A stretch of 64,000 nucleotides of DNA from Thioclava sp. GXIMD2076 (GTDB lineage: Bacteria > Pseudomonadota > Alphaproteobacteria > Rhodobacterales > Rhodobacteraceae), in the NCBI RefSeq assembly GCF_037949795.1, contig NZ_CP149932.1, forward strand, positions 1,601,001-1,665,000, read 5' to 3'. Shown in pieces: positions 1 to 9,571 of this stretch. The notes under the pieces are model-generated. The model was not told the DNA's origin and did not search any database. It saw only the letters and a program-made list of their open reading frames with translations. The position numbers and the translations under genes are program-made. The first letter of the stretch is position 1, and each line of letters opens with the position of its first letter.

Positions 1-1341
1 ATGGGTCTTGTAATTGGTGAACCCGTAGACCACATGCGCTCCCGCACGCTCGAGCATGCGCGACTGGCGGATATTGGCGGCCTCGTCGAAGCGCGCCTTC
101 AGCTCTACCAGTGCGGTGACCGATTTGCCGTTCTCGGCGGCCTCGCAGAGCGCCGAGACGATGGGCGAGTTCTTGGAGGTCCGGTAAAGCGTCTGCTTGA
201 TGGCCAGCACATTGGGGTCATTGGCCGCCTGCGTCAGAAAGCGCACCACCATGTCGAAGGTCTCGTAAGGGTGATGGAGCAGCATATCCTTCTGGCGGAT
301 CGCCGCGAACATATCGCCTTCGTGGTCCTGTACGCGCTCGGGGACGCGCGGCGTGAAGGAGGGCCACAGGAGATCGGGCCGGTCGTCGATGATCAGCTCT
401 TTCAGATCGGCCACGCCCAGAAGACCGCGCACCTCGACCACCTCGTCTTGCGTCACATGCAGCTCGTCCATGATGACCTGATGCAGGCTCTCGGGCGCTC
501 CTGCGGTGATCTTCAGGCGGATCACCTGACCGCGGCGGCGGCGTTTGAGGGCCGTCTCGAACTCGCGCACCAGGTCCTCGGCCTCGTCCTCGACCTCGAG
601 GTCGCTGTCCCGCAGCACGCGGAAGGCGCAATGGCCGCGCTCGCGGAAGCCGGGGAAGAGCGAGTTGAGATGCAGGAGGAGCACATCCTCGAGCGGCAGG
701 AACCGCGCCTCGCCGGGCAGGCGCACAAAGCGGTCGATCTGCTGCGGGATCGGCAAAAGCGCCTGCATCCGGCGTTTGTCGCCCGGGCGTTCCAGTTCGA
801 GCGCCAGACAGAAGCCCAGATTGGGGATGAAGGGGAAGGGATGTGCGGGATCGATCGCCAAGGGCGAGAGCACCGGAAACACCTTCTGCAGGAAGTGGTT
901 GCGCAGGAAGACGAGGTCATCCTCGGTCAGGGTCGCGCGGGTCACCACATGGATGCCCGCCTCATCCAGCTCGGCGCGGATCTTGTTCCAGCTCGATTGC
1001 TGCATATCCATCAACTGGCGGGCGTCCTCGTTGATCAGCTGGAGCTGCTCGCGCGGGGTCAGGCCGTCATGGGAGGGCAGGTTGTTGCCCTCGCGCACCA
1101 GCTCGCGCAGCCCCGCCACGCGGACCGTGTAGAATTCATCAAGGTTCGTGGCCGAAATCGAGACGAAGCGCAGCCGCTCCAGCAGCGGCACGCGCGGATT
1201 GGTCGCCTCTTCCAGAACCCGCCAGTTGAACGCGAGCCATGACAGCTCGCGGTTGAAGAAACGTCCGGGGCCGGAGATAACCTCTTCGGGAAGCTCGACG
1301 GGCGCGGGAAACGGGGTTTTGAGAAAATCAGCCTGTGTCAT
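1..1341 (-). CDS. ppk: Polyphosphate kinase 1 (C-terminus outside window)
   Basis: Reversibly transfers the gamma phosphate of ATP to polyphosphate through a phosphohistidine. Reading on the minus strand from ATG 1341 gives 447 codons without a stop before the window edge. The N-terminus holds the PPK1 signature [19 protein letters not shown] followed by [18 protein letters not shown]. Farther on are IKQTLYRTS and a REAG-like stretch leading to [11 protein letters not shown]. The last residue in the window (codon 3-1) is the histidine that aligns with the autophosphorylated His of PPK1, so the catalytic C-terminal domains lie outside. It follows hdaA by 45 bases on the same strand, probably in one operon with the AI-2E permease. 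The identity is very secure; only the length is unknown. Confidence 0.95.
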   Translation of the reverse strand, partial: MTQADFLKTPFPAPVELPEEVISGPGRFFNRELSWLAFNWRVLEEATNPRVPLLERLRFVSISATNLDEFYTVRVAGLRELVREGNNLPSHDGLTPREQLQLINEDARQLMDMQQSSWNKIRAELDEAGIHVVTRATLTEDDLVFLRNHFLQKVFPVLSPLAIDPAHPFPFIPNLGFCLALELERPGDKRRMQALLPIPQQIDRFVRLPGEARFLPLEDVLLLHLNSLFPGFRERGHCAFRVLRDSDLEVEDEAEDLVREFETALKRRRRGQVIRLKITAGAPESLHQVIMDELHVTQDEVVEVRGLLGVADLKELIIDDRPDLLWPSFTPRVPERVQDHEGDMFAAIRQKDMLLHHPYETFDMVVRFLTQAANDPNVLAIKQTLYRTSKNSPIVSALCEAAENGKSVTALVELKARFDEAANIRQSRMLERAGAHVVYGFTNYKTH

Positions 1342-1386
1342 GCCGCGGTTATTGCCCTGAGTTGTAACGGAAAGATGACGGTTTGA

Positions 1387-2076
1387 TTAATCTTCTTCGT
1401 GAAGCCCGAGACTGTCCAGAACATCGGAGGCCAACGAGCGGGTAATCGCCCGTTTTTCCGTAAGTGACCTTGCGTCAAGCGCGCCCACCAGCGCCCGTGC
1501 CGTGGCCAGCGACCGGTCCATCCGGCTGACGAGCCACGGGATCAGCGTGACCGGCACATGGATCTGGCGATCGGCGAACATCTTCACCAGCACGGCGGCC
1601 AGAAGCGCGTCATCGGGTGGCATGATCTTGGCGGAAGTGGTCGCCTCCATCCGTGAGCGCAGATCGGGCACCACGAGGCCCCAGTCGCGCGGCGGCGTGC
1701 GCGCGGTCAGCAGGAGCTTCACGTTTTCGGCCTGACAGAGATTGCACAGATGGAACAGCAGCGATTCGCGCTCGCGCGTGCCCGCAATCTGGTTGGCGTC
1801 ATCCACAACGATGGCACCGGCGGTCGCCAGCCATGGCGCGTCGTAATCGGCCAGCTCGCGGGCAGGGATCAGGGGGGCACGGTTGGCATCGGCCCAGATC
1901 TGCGCGAGATGGGTCTTGCCCGCGCCCGCATCGCCCGTGAGGATCATCCGTCCCGAGGTCCAGCTTTCGGGTGTGTCCAGCATCGCCAGCGCCAGCGCAT
2001 TGGCCTGTGCGACATAGTAATCCTCGCGCCCCTGCGACTGGCGCAGCGGCAGGTCGAATATCAGCTGTCTGCCCAT
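1387..2076 (-). CDS. hdaA: HdaA, DnaA-related regulator of replication initiation
   Basis: A 229-aa DnaA-AAA-family protein without a DNA-binding domain. HdaA binds the beta clamp and DnaA-ATP to stimulate ATP hydrolysis (RIDA), which prevents re-initiation. The start MGRQLIFDLPLRQSQGREDY carries the clamp-binding QLIFDLP motif right at the N-terminus. That fixes ATG 2076 as the start, although the frame stays open farther upstream. Walker A is GDAGAGKTH near residue 42 and Walker B-like AIVVDDAN near 85. A sensor/lid region ends in LDSLGLHEED. It sits between the AI-2E permease (35-base gap) and ppk, an order I know from other Rhodobacterales. Confidence 0.93.
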   Translation of the reverse strand: MGRQLIFDLPLRQSQGREDYYVAQANALALAMLDTPESWTSGRMILTGDAGAGKTHLAQIWADANRAPLIPARELADYDAPWLATAGAIVVDDANQIAGTRERESLLFHLCNLCQAENVKLLLTARTPPRDWGLVVPDLRSRMEATTSAKIMPPDDALLAAVLVKMFADRQIHVPVTLIPWLVSRMDRSLATARALVGALDARSLTEKRAITRSLASDVLDSLGLHEED

Positions 2077-2111
2077 TATCCTGCCTCCCCCGGTCTGGCC
2101 GGGCCGCCCGC

Positions 2112-3194
2112 CTATTTGGTGAAATCTTCCGGCGGAAGATCCTTGGCGCCGACCCCTTTGTAAAGCGGTCCCTGCATGTACTGCTGGATGCCGAAACGTG
2201 CAAGCACGCCGAGCATCGCCGCAACCGGAACCGCCACCAGCATCCCCACAAATCCGAAGAGCGTGCCGAAGGCCGAGAGCGCGAAGATCAGCCACAAAGG
2301 ATGCAAGCCGATGGAATTGCCCACGAGTTTGGGCGTGATGATATTACCCTCGAGGAACTGGCCGATGGCGAAGATCCCCGCGACGATCGCGATATGCCAC
2401 CATTCGCCCCAGAACTGGAACAGCGCCAGCCCGATGGCCAACCCACCGCCGATGATCGCGCCGACATAGGGAATGAAGGTCAGCGAGCCCGCGATCGCGC
2501 CTGCGATCAGCCCGAAATTCAGCCCCGCCAGCATCAGTCCAACAGCGTAGAACGTGCCCAGGATCAGGCAGACCGTGACCTGCCCGCGCACGAACCCCGA
2601 TAGAACACGGTCGATATCGCGGGCAATGCCGCGGATGGTCTCGGCGCTCTGACGCGGCAGCATGCGGTCGACCTTGGCCACGATCGGATCCCAGTCGAGC
2701 AGCATGTAGAAGGCCACGACCGGCACCACTACGATGAAGACCACGAAATTCACCACACCCATAGCCGAACTGAGCACCGTTGTGGCCAGCTCGCCACCAC
2801 GGCTCTGGATGGTCTGGCCGATAGAGACGAGCGCATCATTGACCGGCGAGCCGTTCTCCACAAGCTGCGGGAAATTGGTGGTCAGGAAATCCTTGAGACG
2901 GGTAAAGATCTGCGGCGCGGTGGCGATCAGCTGTGTCAGCTGGTCGACAAGGAGCGGGATGATCGCGATGCCCAGCACCACGAAGATCAATGTGGCGGTG
3001 ACTGCGATCACCGTGGTGGCCAGCGCCCGCGACATGTATTTCTCGAGCCGGTCGGCCAGCGGGTCGAGGAAATAGGCGATGGCGCCGCCCACGATGAAGG
3101 GCAGGATCACATCTCCCATCAGCCACAGCGCCAGAAGGAAGACCACGATGGCAATGGACCAGATGAGCGCTTGGTTGCGCATTGTGAAAGACAT
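2112..3194 (-). CDS. AI-2E family transporter / PerM-like permease
   Basis: A polytopic inner-membrane protein of 360 aa with about eight hydrophobic segments. The N-terminal pair is ALIWSIAIVVFLLALWL and VILPFIVGGAIAYFLDPLADRLEK, the latter being the family's usual first conserved block. The C-terminal half has the conserved run around FIPYVGAIIGGGLAIGLAL and LEGNIITPKLVGNSIGLHPLW. I chose ATG 3194 because a GGAG lies about six bases upstream. The longer in-frame start at 3248 adds a poorly hydrophobic extension. The family includes autoinducer-2 exporters and Na+/H+ antiporters, so the substrate cannot be read from sequence. It is first in a likely operon with hdaA and ppk. Confidence 0.88.
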   Translation of the reverse strand: MSFTMRNQALIWSIAIVVFLLALWLMGDVILPFIVGGAIAYFLDPLADRLEKYMSRALATTVIAVTATLIFVVLGIAIIPLLVDQLTQLIATAPQIFTRLKDFLTTNFPQLVENGSPVNDALVSIGQTIQSRGGELATTVLSSAMGVVNFVVFIVVVPVVAFYMLLDWDPIVAKVDRMLPRQSAETIRGIARDIDRVLSGFVRGQVTVCLILGTFYAVGLMLAGLNFGLIAGAIAGSLTFIPYVGAIIGGGLAIGLALFQFWGEWWHIAIVAGIFAIGQFLEGNIITPKLVGNSIGLHPLWLIFALSAFGTLFGFVGMLVAVPVAAMLGVLARFGIQQYMQGPLYKGVGAKDLPPEDFTK

Positions 3195-3359
3195 GATTGC
3201 TCCAGAAAAAATACTCGGGCAGAATGGCAGTATATGAGGCAAACGCAACCGCTCGATGATGCCATTTTAGGGCGGATCGAAAACACGGCAAGAACCGATA
3301 CGTCCGGCAACAAGGACGACAGTCTAACGTGGCGCTTGAGAAAAGGTGATCGGAGGCGC

Positions 3360-3382
3360 GGGATGCAGGGCTTGCATCCTTT
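3360..3382 (+). repeat. Hairpin upstream of the exported hypothetical gene
   Basis: Perfect 7-bp inverted repeat GGATGCA / TGCATCC with a five-base loop, followed by a short T run, 47 bases before the ATG at 3429. It could be a weak terminator/attenuator or an operator in the divergent promoter region 3195-3428. No further signal was seen there. Confidence 0.3.
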
Positions 3383-3428
3383 GCCTATGGTCGGCATGTC
3401 ATGCAAGGCGCCTAAGCAGGAGCAGCAG

Positions 3429-3908
3429 ATGAAGACCCTTATCGCTATGGTGATCGCGTCCATTTCCGTGGCCGTGACGGCGCAGGCAGAGACCGCGCGC
3501 GCCGATCTGGTGGATGCCCAAGGTCAGGCGCTGGCCTCGGTGACGGTGGCCGATCTTGCCCCCGAGGATGGCTCGGTGCGGCTGATGCTGGCCACGATCG
3601 AGCTGACCAAGGGGGATCATTTCGGGGCAGGGGTGGAGCTGGCCTCCACCAGCAGCTGCGGATCCGCGCAGGGCATGCTCCTGATCCCGCAGGCCGATCT
3701 TGTGGCACAAGGGGAACACCCCGCGCTGCCCATGCCCGCGCTCGGGCGCCAGAAGGCCGAGTTCATTCTGGCCGATACCGATGTGCGCAGCGCCTTTCTT
3801 GCGCGCAAGACCCGCGCGATCAGCCTGCGGCAGGACGGTGTGCAGCTGGCCTGTGCGATGTTCGAGCCGGTTTCCGACGGGCCGGATAGCGCCTCCACGG
3901 ATCTCTGA
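3429..3908 (+). CDS. Exported hypothetical protein
   Basis: A 159-aa protein with a clear Sec signal peptide (MKTLIAMVIASISVAVTAQA, cleavage after the AQA) and a mature region of about 139 aa rich in short beta-strand-like segments. Two cysteines (in TSSCGSA and QLACAMF) could form a disulfide. AGGAG six bases upstream supports ATG 3429 over longer in-frame starts. The opening of the mature part, ADLVDAQGQALASVTVADL, faintly resembles the first strands of Cu/Zn superoxide dismutase, but no metal-binding His pattern follows, so I assign no function. It is divergent from the AI-2E permease and 89 bases before proS. Confidence 0.7.
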   Translation: MKTLIAMVIASISVAVTAQAETARADLVDAQGQALASVTVADLAPEDGSVRLMLATIELTKGDHFGAGVELASTSSCGSAQGMLLIPQADLVAQGEHPALPMPALGRQKAEFILADTDVRSAFLARKTRAISLRQDGVQLACAMFEPVSDGPDSASTDL

Positions 3909-3997
3909 ACGCGGCACGGCGCGGTTGCTCTTGCCCAAGGGCGCTATATCGGCTAGCCCCGAGCGCAGTTTAACATAACCGACAGGGACCGTCCGTC

Positions 3998-5338
3998 ATG
4001 CGCCTTTCCCGCTACTTTCTTCCCGTTCTGAAGGAAAACCCGTCCGAGGCGCAGATTGCCTCGCACCGGCTGATGCTGCGTGCTGGTATGATCAAGCAGC
4101 AGCAGGCAGGGATCTATTCGTGGTTGCCGATGGGCTATAAGGTCCTGCGCCGTCTGGAACAGATCGTGCATGAGGAACAGGTCCGCGCGGGCCATATTCC
4201 GGTGCTGATGCCCACGATGCAATCGGCCGAACTCTGGCAGGAATCGGGCCGCTATGATGCCTATGGCCCCGAGATGCTGCGCATCAAGGACCGCCACGGC
4301 CGTGACATGCTTTACGGGCCCACCAACGAGGAGATGATCACCGACATCTTCCGCGCCCATGTCGAGAGCTACAAATCGCTGCCGATGACGCTCTACCAGA
4401 TCCAGTGGAAATTCCGCGACGAGGTCCGCCCGCGGTTCGGCGTGATGCGTGGCCGCGAGTTCTTCATGAAAGACGGCTACAGCTTCGATCTGACCAAGGA
4501 AGATGCGCTCCATGCCTATAACCGCCATATGGTCTCCTACCTGCGCACCTATGAGCGCATGGGCCTGACCGCGATCCCGATGCGTGCCGATTCCGGCCCG
4601 ATCGGTGGCGACAATACCCACGAGTTCCTCGTGCTGGCGCCTACGGGCGAGTCGGAGGTGTTCTACGATTCCAACGTGACCGACCTGACACTGGGCGATC
4701 GCGAGGTGGATTACGACAATCGCGACGAGGTCGAAGCGATCTGCAAGGAGTTCACCACCCTTTACGCCCGTACCGACGAGACCCATGACGAGGCGATCTT
4801 CAACGAGGTCCCCGAAGAGCGTCGCAAATCGGCCCGCGGGATCGAGGTTGGCCAGATCTTCTATTTCGGCACCAAATACTCGGAATCGATGGGCGCCAAT
4901 GTGCAGATGCCCGATGGCTCCAAGGTTCCGGTCGAGATGGGCTCGCACGGGATCGGCGTCTCGCGTCTGGTCGGCGCGCTGATCGAGGCGAACCACGACG
5001 AGAAGGGCATCATCTGGCCCGAGGGCGTGACACCCTTCCATGTGGGCATCGTGAACCTCAAACAGGGCGATGCGGCCTGTGACAGTGCCTGCGACGCGCT
5101 CTATGCCGCGCTGACCAAAGCCGGTCTGGACCCGCTCTATGACGACCGTAACGAGCGCGCGGGTGCCAAATTCGCGACGATGGACCTGATCGGTCTGCCG
5201 TGGCGCGTGACCATCGGCCCGCGTGGCGTGGCCGCCAACAAGGTCGAACTGACCTCGCGCCGCACCGGCGAGAGCGAGGAAATGTCGGCCGAGGCCGCCG
5301 TGGCCAAGATCATCGAGATCTACGCCAAGCACCGCTGA
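3998..5338 (+). CDS. proS: Prolyl-tRNA synthetase, short type
   Basis: Class II synthetase charging tRNA-Pro in the cytoplasm. It is 446 aa, far shorter than the roughly 570-aa E. coli enzyme, because the YbaK-like editing insertion between motifs 2 and 3 is missing. Motif 1 lies around [20 protein letters not shown]. The motif 2 region reads [30 protein letters not shown] (about 143-170). Motif 3 is [11 protein letters not shown] (about 317-327). An anticodon-binding domain follows (PFHVGIVNL to the C-terminus). The short form is usual in Alphaproteobacteria. A strong terminator follows 22 bases after the stop. Confidence 0.97.
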   Translation: MRLSRYFLPVLKENPSEAQIASHRLMLRAGMIKQQQAGIYSWLPMGYKVLRRLEQIVHEEQVRAGHIPVLMPTMQSAELWQESGRYDAYGPEMLRIKDRHGRDMLYGPTNEEMITDIFRAHVESYKSLPMTLYQIQWKFRDEVRPRFGVMRGREFFMKDGYSFDLTKEDALHAYNRHMVSYLRTYERMGLTAIPMRADSGPIGGDNTHEFLVLAPTGESEVFYDSNVTDLTLGDREVDYDNRDEVEAICKEFTTLYARTDETHDEAIFNEVPEERRKSARGIEVGQIFYFGTKYSESMGANVQMPDGSKVPVEMGSHGIGVSRLVGALIEANHDEKGIIWPEGVTPFHVGIVNLKQGDAACDSACDALYAALTKAGLDPLYDDRNERAGAKFATMDLIGLPWRVTIGPRGVAANKVELTSRRTGESEEMSAEAAVAKIIEIYAKHR

Positions 5339-5360
5339 TCCGCGCCTCTAGCGTTTCTGG

Positions 5361-5388
5361 AACGCCCCGGCTTGTCCGGGGCGTTTTG
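5361..5388 (+). terminator. Rho-independent terminator of proS
   Basis: Perfect 10-bp stem AACGCCCCGG / CCGGGGCGTT with loop CTTGT, followed by a T-rich stretch. It separates proS from the peroxidase gene. Confidence 0.85.
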
Positions 5389-5464
5389 CTTTGCGTGCCT
5401 GACGTTCCTGATTGAAAAGATCAGGAAAATAGGGCATGAACGGGCCGTCTCAAGGAATGTGCCC

Positions 5465-6613
5465 ATGATGTCCCGTTCTCTCGTTCTTGCGGTTATCGCG
5501 CTCTGGCCTCTGCAGGCATCCGCCCAGGAAGGGCCGGTAAACCTCTGGGCTGATTGGGGCGAGACGCTGTTCCATGATACGGAGCTTTCACAGAACGGCT
5601 CGCAATCCTGCGCGACCTGCCATGATCCGTCCTTCGCCTTCACCGATCCACGTGAATCAGAGGCGGGAAAGGCGGTCTCGCTGGGCGATGATTTCGAGAG
5701 CCTTGGCGACCGGAACGCGCCGACGCTGGGCTATACCTCCTTCTCGCCCGATTTCGCGATGGACGCTTCGGGGATCTATCGCGGCGGTCAGTTTCATGAC
5801 GGACGCGCCAGGGATCTGGCCGAGCAGGCGCGCGGGCCGCTGTTCAACCCCGTCGAGATGGCGCTGCCATCCCCCGAAATCTTCGCGCAGCGTCTGGCGG
5901 AAAACCCCGATCAGGCGCGGATGGCGCGCGAGGTGGCGGGGATCGCGGACCTCGAGACCGATCCCGAGGCCACGCTTGCCGCTGCGACCAAGGCATTGGC
6001 CGAATTTCAAAGCACCGAGGATTTCGCGCCTTTTGATAGCCGCTATGACCGGTTCCTGCGCGGCGAGATCGAACTGACCGACGAGGAGGAACTGGGGCGC
6101 ATCCTGTTCTTCTCGCAGCAATTCACCAATTGTAACCAGTGCCACCAGCTGCGCGCCACACCCGGCGAGGCGGGCGAGACCTTCTCGAATTACGAATACC
6201 ACAATATCGGTGTGCCGGTGAATACGGCGGTGCGCGGGCTCAACGGCAAGGGAGAGGGCTTCCTCGATCGGGGGCTTCTGGACAATCCCGCGATCACCGA
6301 TCCGGCGCAGGCCGGAAAGTTCAAGGTGCCGACCCTGCGCAACGTGGCCGTGACCGGCCCTTATATGCATAACGGAGTGTTTTCCGACCTGCGCACGGTG
6401 ATTCTGTTCTACAATACCTATAACACCAAGCGCCCCGAGCGGCATATCGACCCCGAGACCGGCGCGCCCTTTGCGCCGCCCGAGATCGCGCAGAATATCT
6501 CGCTCGACAAACTGGAGATGGGGCCTGCGCTCGATGATCAGCGGATCGATGCGCTGGTGGCCTTCCTCAGGACCCTGACCGATGCGCGTTACGAGCATTT
6601 TCTGGAAGAATGA
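5465..6613 (+). CDS. Di-haem cytochrome c peroxidase / MauG-family protein
   Basis: A periplasmic 382-aa protein with a signal peptide (MMSRSLVLAVIALWPLQASAQ). Two c-type haem sites are visible: CATCH at residues 49-53 and CNQCH at 223-227, the spacing of bacterial di-haem peroxidases. Conserved context includes GLFHD/TLFHDTELSQNGSQSC, GGQFHDGRA, FKVPTLRNVAVTGPYMHNGVF and a distal Met region. These enzymes reduce H2O2 with electrons from cytochrome c, but MauG-like members oxidise other substrates, so peroxidase activity is an inference. AAGGA eight bases before ATG 5465 sets the start. It stands between proS and the lolC/E-lolD pair. Confidence 0.9.
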   Translation: MMSRSLVLAVIALWPLQASAQEGPVNLWADWGETLFHDTELSQNGSQSCATCHDPSFAFTDPRESEAGKAVSLGDDFESLGDRNAPTLGYTSFSPDFAMDASGIYRGGQFHDGRARDLAEQARGPLFNPVEMALPSPEIFAQRLAENPDQARMAREVAGIADLETDPEATLAAATKALAEFQSTEDFAPFDSRYDRFLRGEIELTDEEELGRILFFSQQFTNCNQCHQLRATPGEAGETFSNYEYHNIGVPVNTAVRGLNGKGEGFLDRGLLDNPAITDPAQAGKFKVPTLRNVAVTGPYMHNGVFSDLRTVILFYNTYNTKRPERHIDPETGAPFAPPEIAQNISLDKLEMGPALDDQRIDALVAFLRTLTDARYEHFLEE

Positions 6614-6709
6614 TGTCGGCAGTTTGATGCGGGTGGCCCTCGCCAGCGCTTGACCTTTGCTCCGCACGCCGCAACTGTGCCGCGCGGTTACGTTTATCGG
6701 AGAGACCAT

Positions 6710-8002
6710 ATGGCTGGCCAAAGCAGGCCCTTCTCGGCGTTTGAGTTTATGATTGCCTGGCGCTATTTGCGGGCAAGACGGGCCGAGGGCGGGGTCTCGG
6801 TGATGACCTGGATCAGCCTGATCGGCATCACGCTCGGGGTCGCGGCCCTCATCATCACGCTGGCCGTGCGTGCGGGCTTCCGCGCGGAGTTCGTCGATAC
6901 CATTCTGGGCGCCAATCCGCATGTGACCGTTTATTCGGCCCCGACCGAGGTGGTCGAGGGCTCGGGCGTCTATAGCCGCATCATCCGCGACTATGACGAG
7001 CGCGCCAAACGCATCGCCGCCATTCCGGGTGTGACTGATGCCGCTCCCATCGTGAAGGGGCAGGTCATGGCCACCTTCGATGACCGCAACAATGTGGGGC
7101 AGGTCTTCGGGATCCGCCTTCAGGATCTGGAAAAGATCCCCGGCGTGGCGCATTCCGACGAGGCGATCGGGTCGCTGGACAATTTCGATCAGGGTATCGC
7201 CATCGGCGCGGGTATGGCGCGGGATCTGGGGATCGGTGTGGGCGACAAGCTGCGGCTTCTCTCGCCCGAAGGGGCCAAGACCGCCTTTGGCACCAGCCCG
7301 CGGGTCTCGGCCTATACGGTTACCTATATCTTCTCGGCGGGGCGTTACGATATCGACCAGACCCGCATCTATATGCCCTTCAAGGAAGCGCAGAGCTATT
7401 TCAACCGCGAGGGTGGCGCCGACGAGATCGATGTCAGCGTGACCGATCCCGAGAATGTGGATGACTGGACGCCCCAGCTGATGGAGGCGGGCGGCGAGGG
7501 CACCATGCTCTGGTCGTGGCGCGACAGCTCGGGGAGCTTCCTCAAGGCGCTGACGATGGAAGACAACGTGATGTTCATTATCCTCTCGGTGCTGGTGCTG
7601 ATCGCCTCGATGAATATCACCTCCGGCCTCATCATGCTGGTCAAGAACAAGGGCCGCGATATCGGGATCCTGCGGACGATGGGGCTGACCGAAGGCTCCA
7701 TCCTGCGCGTGTTCTTCCTGTGCGGGGCGTTTACGGGTATCATCGGCACCTTCGCAGGGCTGATCCTCGGGGTCGTCTTCTCGCTTAATGTCCAGCATAT
7801 CATCGACGGGCTGAACGCGCTCAATGGCGGCGATGTCTGGGATGCCTCGGTGCGCGGCATCTACGAATTGCCCGCCAAGCTGCAGGTGATGGATATCGTC
7901 AAATCCGTGGGGCTCTCGCTGGGCCTGAGCTTCATCGTGACCATTTTCCCTGCCCGCCGCGCGGCGCGCCTGAACCCTGTGGAGGCCCTGCGCTATGAAT
8001 GA
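6710..8002 (+). CDS. lolC: Lipoprotein-releasing ABC transporter permease LolC/LolE
   Basis: Inner-membrane subunit that extracts outer-membrane lipoproteins and passes them to LolA. It is 430 aa with the LolC/E layout: N-terminal membrane segment after IAWRYLRARRAEGGVSVMTWISLIGITLGVAAL, a long periplasmic domain (about 60-290), then three membrane segments. The C-terminus reads LSFIVTIFPARRAARLNPVEALRYE. GGAGA before ATG 6710 supports the start. The last eight bases overlap lolD, implying translational coupling. Only one permease gene is present, as in alphaproteobacteria with a single LolF-like subunit, so the C/E label is nominal. Confidence 0.92.
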   Translation: MAGQSRPFSAFEFMIAWRYLRARRAEGGVSVMTWISLIGITLGVAALIITLAVRAGFRAEFVDTILGANPHVTVYSAPTEVVEGSGVYSRIIRDYDERAKRIAAIPGVTDAAPIVKGQVMATFDDRNNVGQVFGIRLQDLEKIPGVAHSDEAIGSLDNFDQGIAIGAGMARDLGIGVGDKLRLLSPEGAKTAFGTSPRVSAYTVTYIFSAGRYDIDQTRIYMPFKEAQSYFNREGGADEIDVSVTDPENVDDWTPQLMEAGGEGTMLWSWRDSSGSFLKALTMEDNVMFIILSVLVLIASMNITSGLIMLVKNKGRDIGILRTMGLTEGSILRVFFLCGAFTGIIGTFAGLILGVVFSLNVQHIIDGLNALNGGDVWDASVRGIYELPAKLQVMDIVKSVGLSLGLSFIVTIFPARRAARLNPVEALRYE

Positions 8003-8672
8003 TGTCCTGCAACTCTCGGGGATCGAGAAGATCTATAACCGCGGCACGCCGAAAGAGATCGCCGTGCTGCGCGGTCTCGATCTGTCCATCGCACCGGGGC
8101 AGGTCGTGGCGCTGGTTGCGCCCTCGGGCACCGGCAAATCGACGCTCCTGCATATCGCGGGCCTTCTGGATACGCCCGACACCGGCGGAGTGATGATCGA
8201 TGGCGAGGATCTGGGCCGCGCTTCCGACAAGCAGCGCACACAGGCACGGCGCAACTCGCTGGGCTTTGTCTATCAGTTCCACCACCTGCTGCCCGAATTC
8301 ACCGCCGAGGAGAACATCATCCTGCCACAGCTCGCCAACGGGATTGCGCGTAGCGAGGCCACGGCCCATGCGCGCTCGCTTCTGGAACGGGTGGGACTCA
8401 AGGATCGCGCCAGCCACCGTCCCTCGGCGCTATCGGGGGGCGAGCAGCAACGCGTGGCCTTCTGCCGTGCACTGGCCAACAAGCCTCGGCTTCTTCTTGC
8501 CGATGAGCCCACGGGCAATCTTGATCCCCAGACCTCGGACACGGTATTTGCTGCCCTTATGGACCTTGTGCGGGAGACGAATCTCTCCGCTCTGATCGCG
8601 ACCCATAATCTGGATCTTGCGAAGCGGATGGATCGGGTTCTCCGGCTCGAGGAGGGAGTTCTGAGGGAATAA
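7995..8672 (+). CDS. lolD: Lipoprotein-releasing ABC transporter ATPase LolD
   Basis: Cytoplasmic ATPase (225 aa) powering lipoprotein release with the preceding permease. Walker A reads APSGTGKST (Ala at the first Gly position of the common GPSGSGKST), the signature motif is LSGGEQQRVAFCRAL, Walker B is LLLADEP, and the switch His lies in IATHNLDLA. The ATG overlaps the lolC/E stop, and the downstream ArsC-like gene starts one base after its stop, so the three are likely co-transcribed. Confidence 0.95.
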   Translation: MNDVLQLSGIEKIYNRGTPKEIAVLRGLDLSIAPGQVVALVAPSGTGKSTLLHIAGLLDTPDTGGVMIDGEDLGRASDKQRTQARRNSLGFVYQFHHLLPEFTAEENIILPQLANGIARSEATAHARSLLERVGLKDRASHRPSALSGGEQQRVAFCRALANKPRLLLADEPTGNLDPQTSDTVFAALMDLVRETNLSALIATHNLDLAKRMDRVLRLEEGVLRE

Positions 8673-8673
8673 G

Positions 8674-8997
8674 ATGGACCTATACGGTATCAAGACCTGT
8701 GATACCTGCCGCAAGGCCCGCAAGGCGCTGGAACAGGCGGGCAAAGAGGTGGCGTTTCACGATATCCGCGAGACGCCGCTGTCGCAGGATCAACTGGAGG
8801 CTTTTTATGCGGCCTTCGGCGACAAGCTTCTGAACAAATCCTCGACCACATGGCGCGGGCTCAACGAGGATGCGCGGTCCGGACCCGTTCTGGACCTGCT
8901 GGCAGAGCACCCGACCCTGATGAAGCGGCCTGTCATTGTGGCCAATGGGGCGATGACACTCGGCTGGACCAAAGACGCTCAAAGCCACTGGTTTTAA
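8674..8997 (+). CDS. ArsC/Spx-family thioredoxin-fold protein
   Basis: A 107-aa member of the arsenate reductase-like (YffB/Spx) family. The N-terminus MDLYGIKTCDTCRKARKAL holds a CxxC at Cys9/Cys12, and the conserved LMKRPVI block follows near residue 85. True arsenate reductases have a single catalytic Cys followed by an Arg cluster. The CDTCRK form is typical of the YffB-like branch, whose physiological substrate is unclear. It directly abuts lolD and ends that operon. Confidence 0.85.
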   Translation: MDLYGIKTCDTCRKARKALEQAGKEVAFHDIRETPLSQDQLEAFYAAFGDKLLNKSSTTWRGLNEDARSGPVLDLLAEHPTLMKRPVIVANGAMTLGWTKDAQSHWF

Positions 8998-9122
8998 GGG
9001 GCTGGCGGGAACTTTCTCTGCCAGCTCACGTTTTCTAGCCAAATATGCCGCCGGATGCGTCGGAATTTTTAACCGTCGTCGTTCATAGTGGTGAAGATTA
9101 GGAAGTAACGGAAGGATTCCGT

Positions 9123-9410
9123 ATGGTTCAGCTTAGCAGCCCTGCCCAGATTATGTCTGCGCCAGTCCGCCCGGTTGCCTCAGTGCGCCCTGATTACTGG
9201 ACACATCTCGCGTGGATCACGGCAGGAGCGACGCCGCTTTGTGCATGGCGTCATGCGGCCAATCTGCCGACCGCAAGTCTGGCAGAGGCAATCGGGATAT
9301 CCCCCGCGCGTCTTGCCCGGATCGAGGGCCGTCAGGAGACACTCGGGGCCGATATCCGCCGCCGGGCCTCCGAGGTGCTCGGGGTGCCCGAGACAGATCT
9401 CAGCGAATGA
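9123..9410 (+). CDS. Small HTH (XRE-like) DNA-binding protein
   Basis: A 95-aa protein. After about 35 mostly unstructured residues comes a helix-turn-helix region, NLPTASLAEAIGISPARLARIEGRQETLGADIRRRASEVLGVPETDL, which has the order of an XRE/Cro-type domain. There is no ligand domain. A GGAAGG-like site precedes ATG 9123. Targets are unknown. It is monocistronic, bounded by a terminator 24 bases after the stop. Confidence 0.65.
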   Translation: MVQLSSPAQIMSAPVRPVASVRPDYWTHLAWITAGATPLCAWRHAANLPTASLAEAIGISPARLARIEGRQETLGADIRRRASEVLGVPETDLSE

Positions 9411-9433
9411 ACGCCTGAACAGGCATGGTAGAC

Positions 9434-9462
9434 AACGCGCCCGTGTGGCGCGTTTTTCTTTT
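9434..9462 (+). terminator. Rho-independent terminator after HTH gene
   Basis: Stem AACGCGC / GCGCGTT with a seven-base loop followed by a T-rich run. Confidence 0.8.
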
Positions 9463-9523
9463 GCGGCACCGCACGCACCGGCAAAACAGCGCAGCCCCAT
9501 GCGTATCTCGTGGCCGGACACGA

Positions 9524-9550
9524 AAAAACGGCCCGAAATTCGGGCCGTTC
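9524..9550 (-). terminator. Rho-independent terminator of the cold-shock gene
   Basis: On the minus strand an 11-bp stem AACGGCCCGAA / TTCGGGCCGTT is followed by a run of T. It lies 22 bases after the cold-shock stop. Confidence 0.85.
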
Positions 9551-9571
9551 AGATGCGTCTATAGTCAAAGC

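Noticed and set aside
3429..3908. Exported hypothetical as Cu/Zn superoxide dismutase
   Set aside because: Weak resemblance of the first strands only; the metal-binding histidines are absent.
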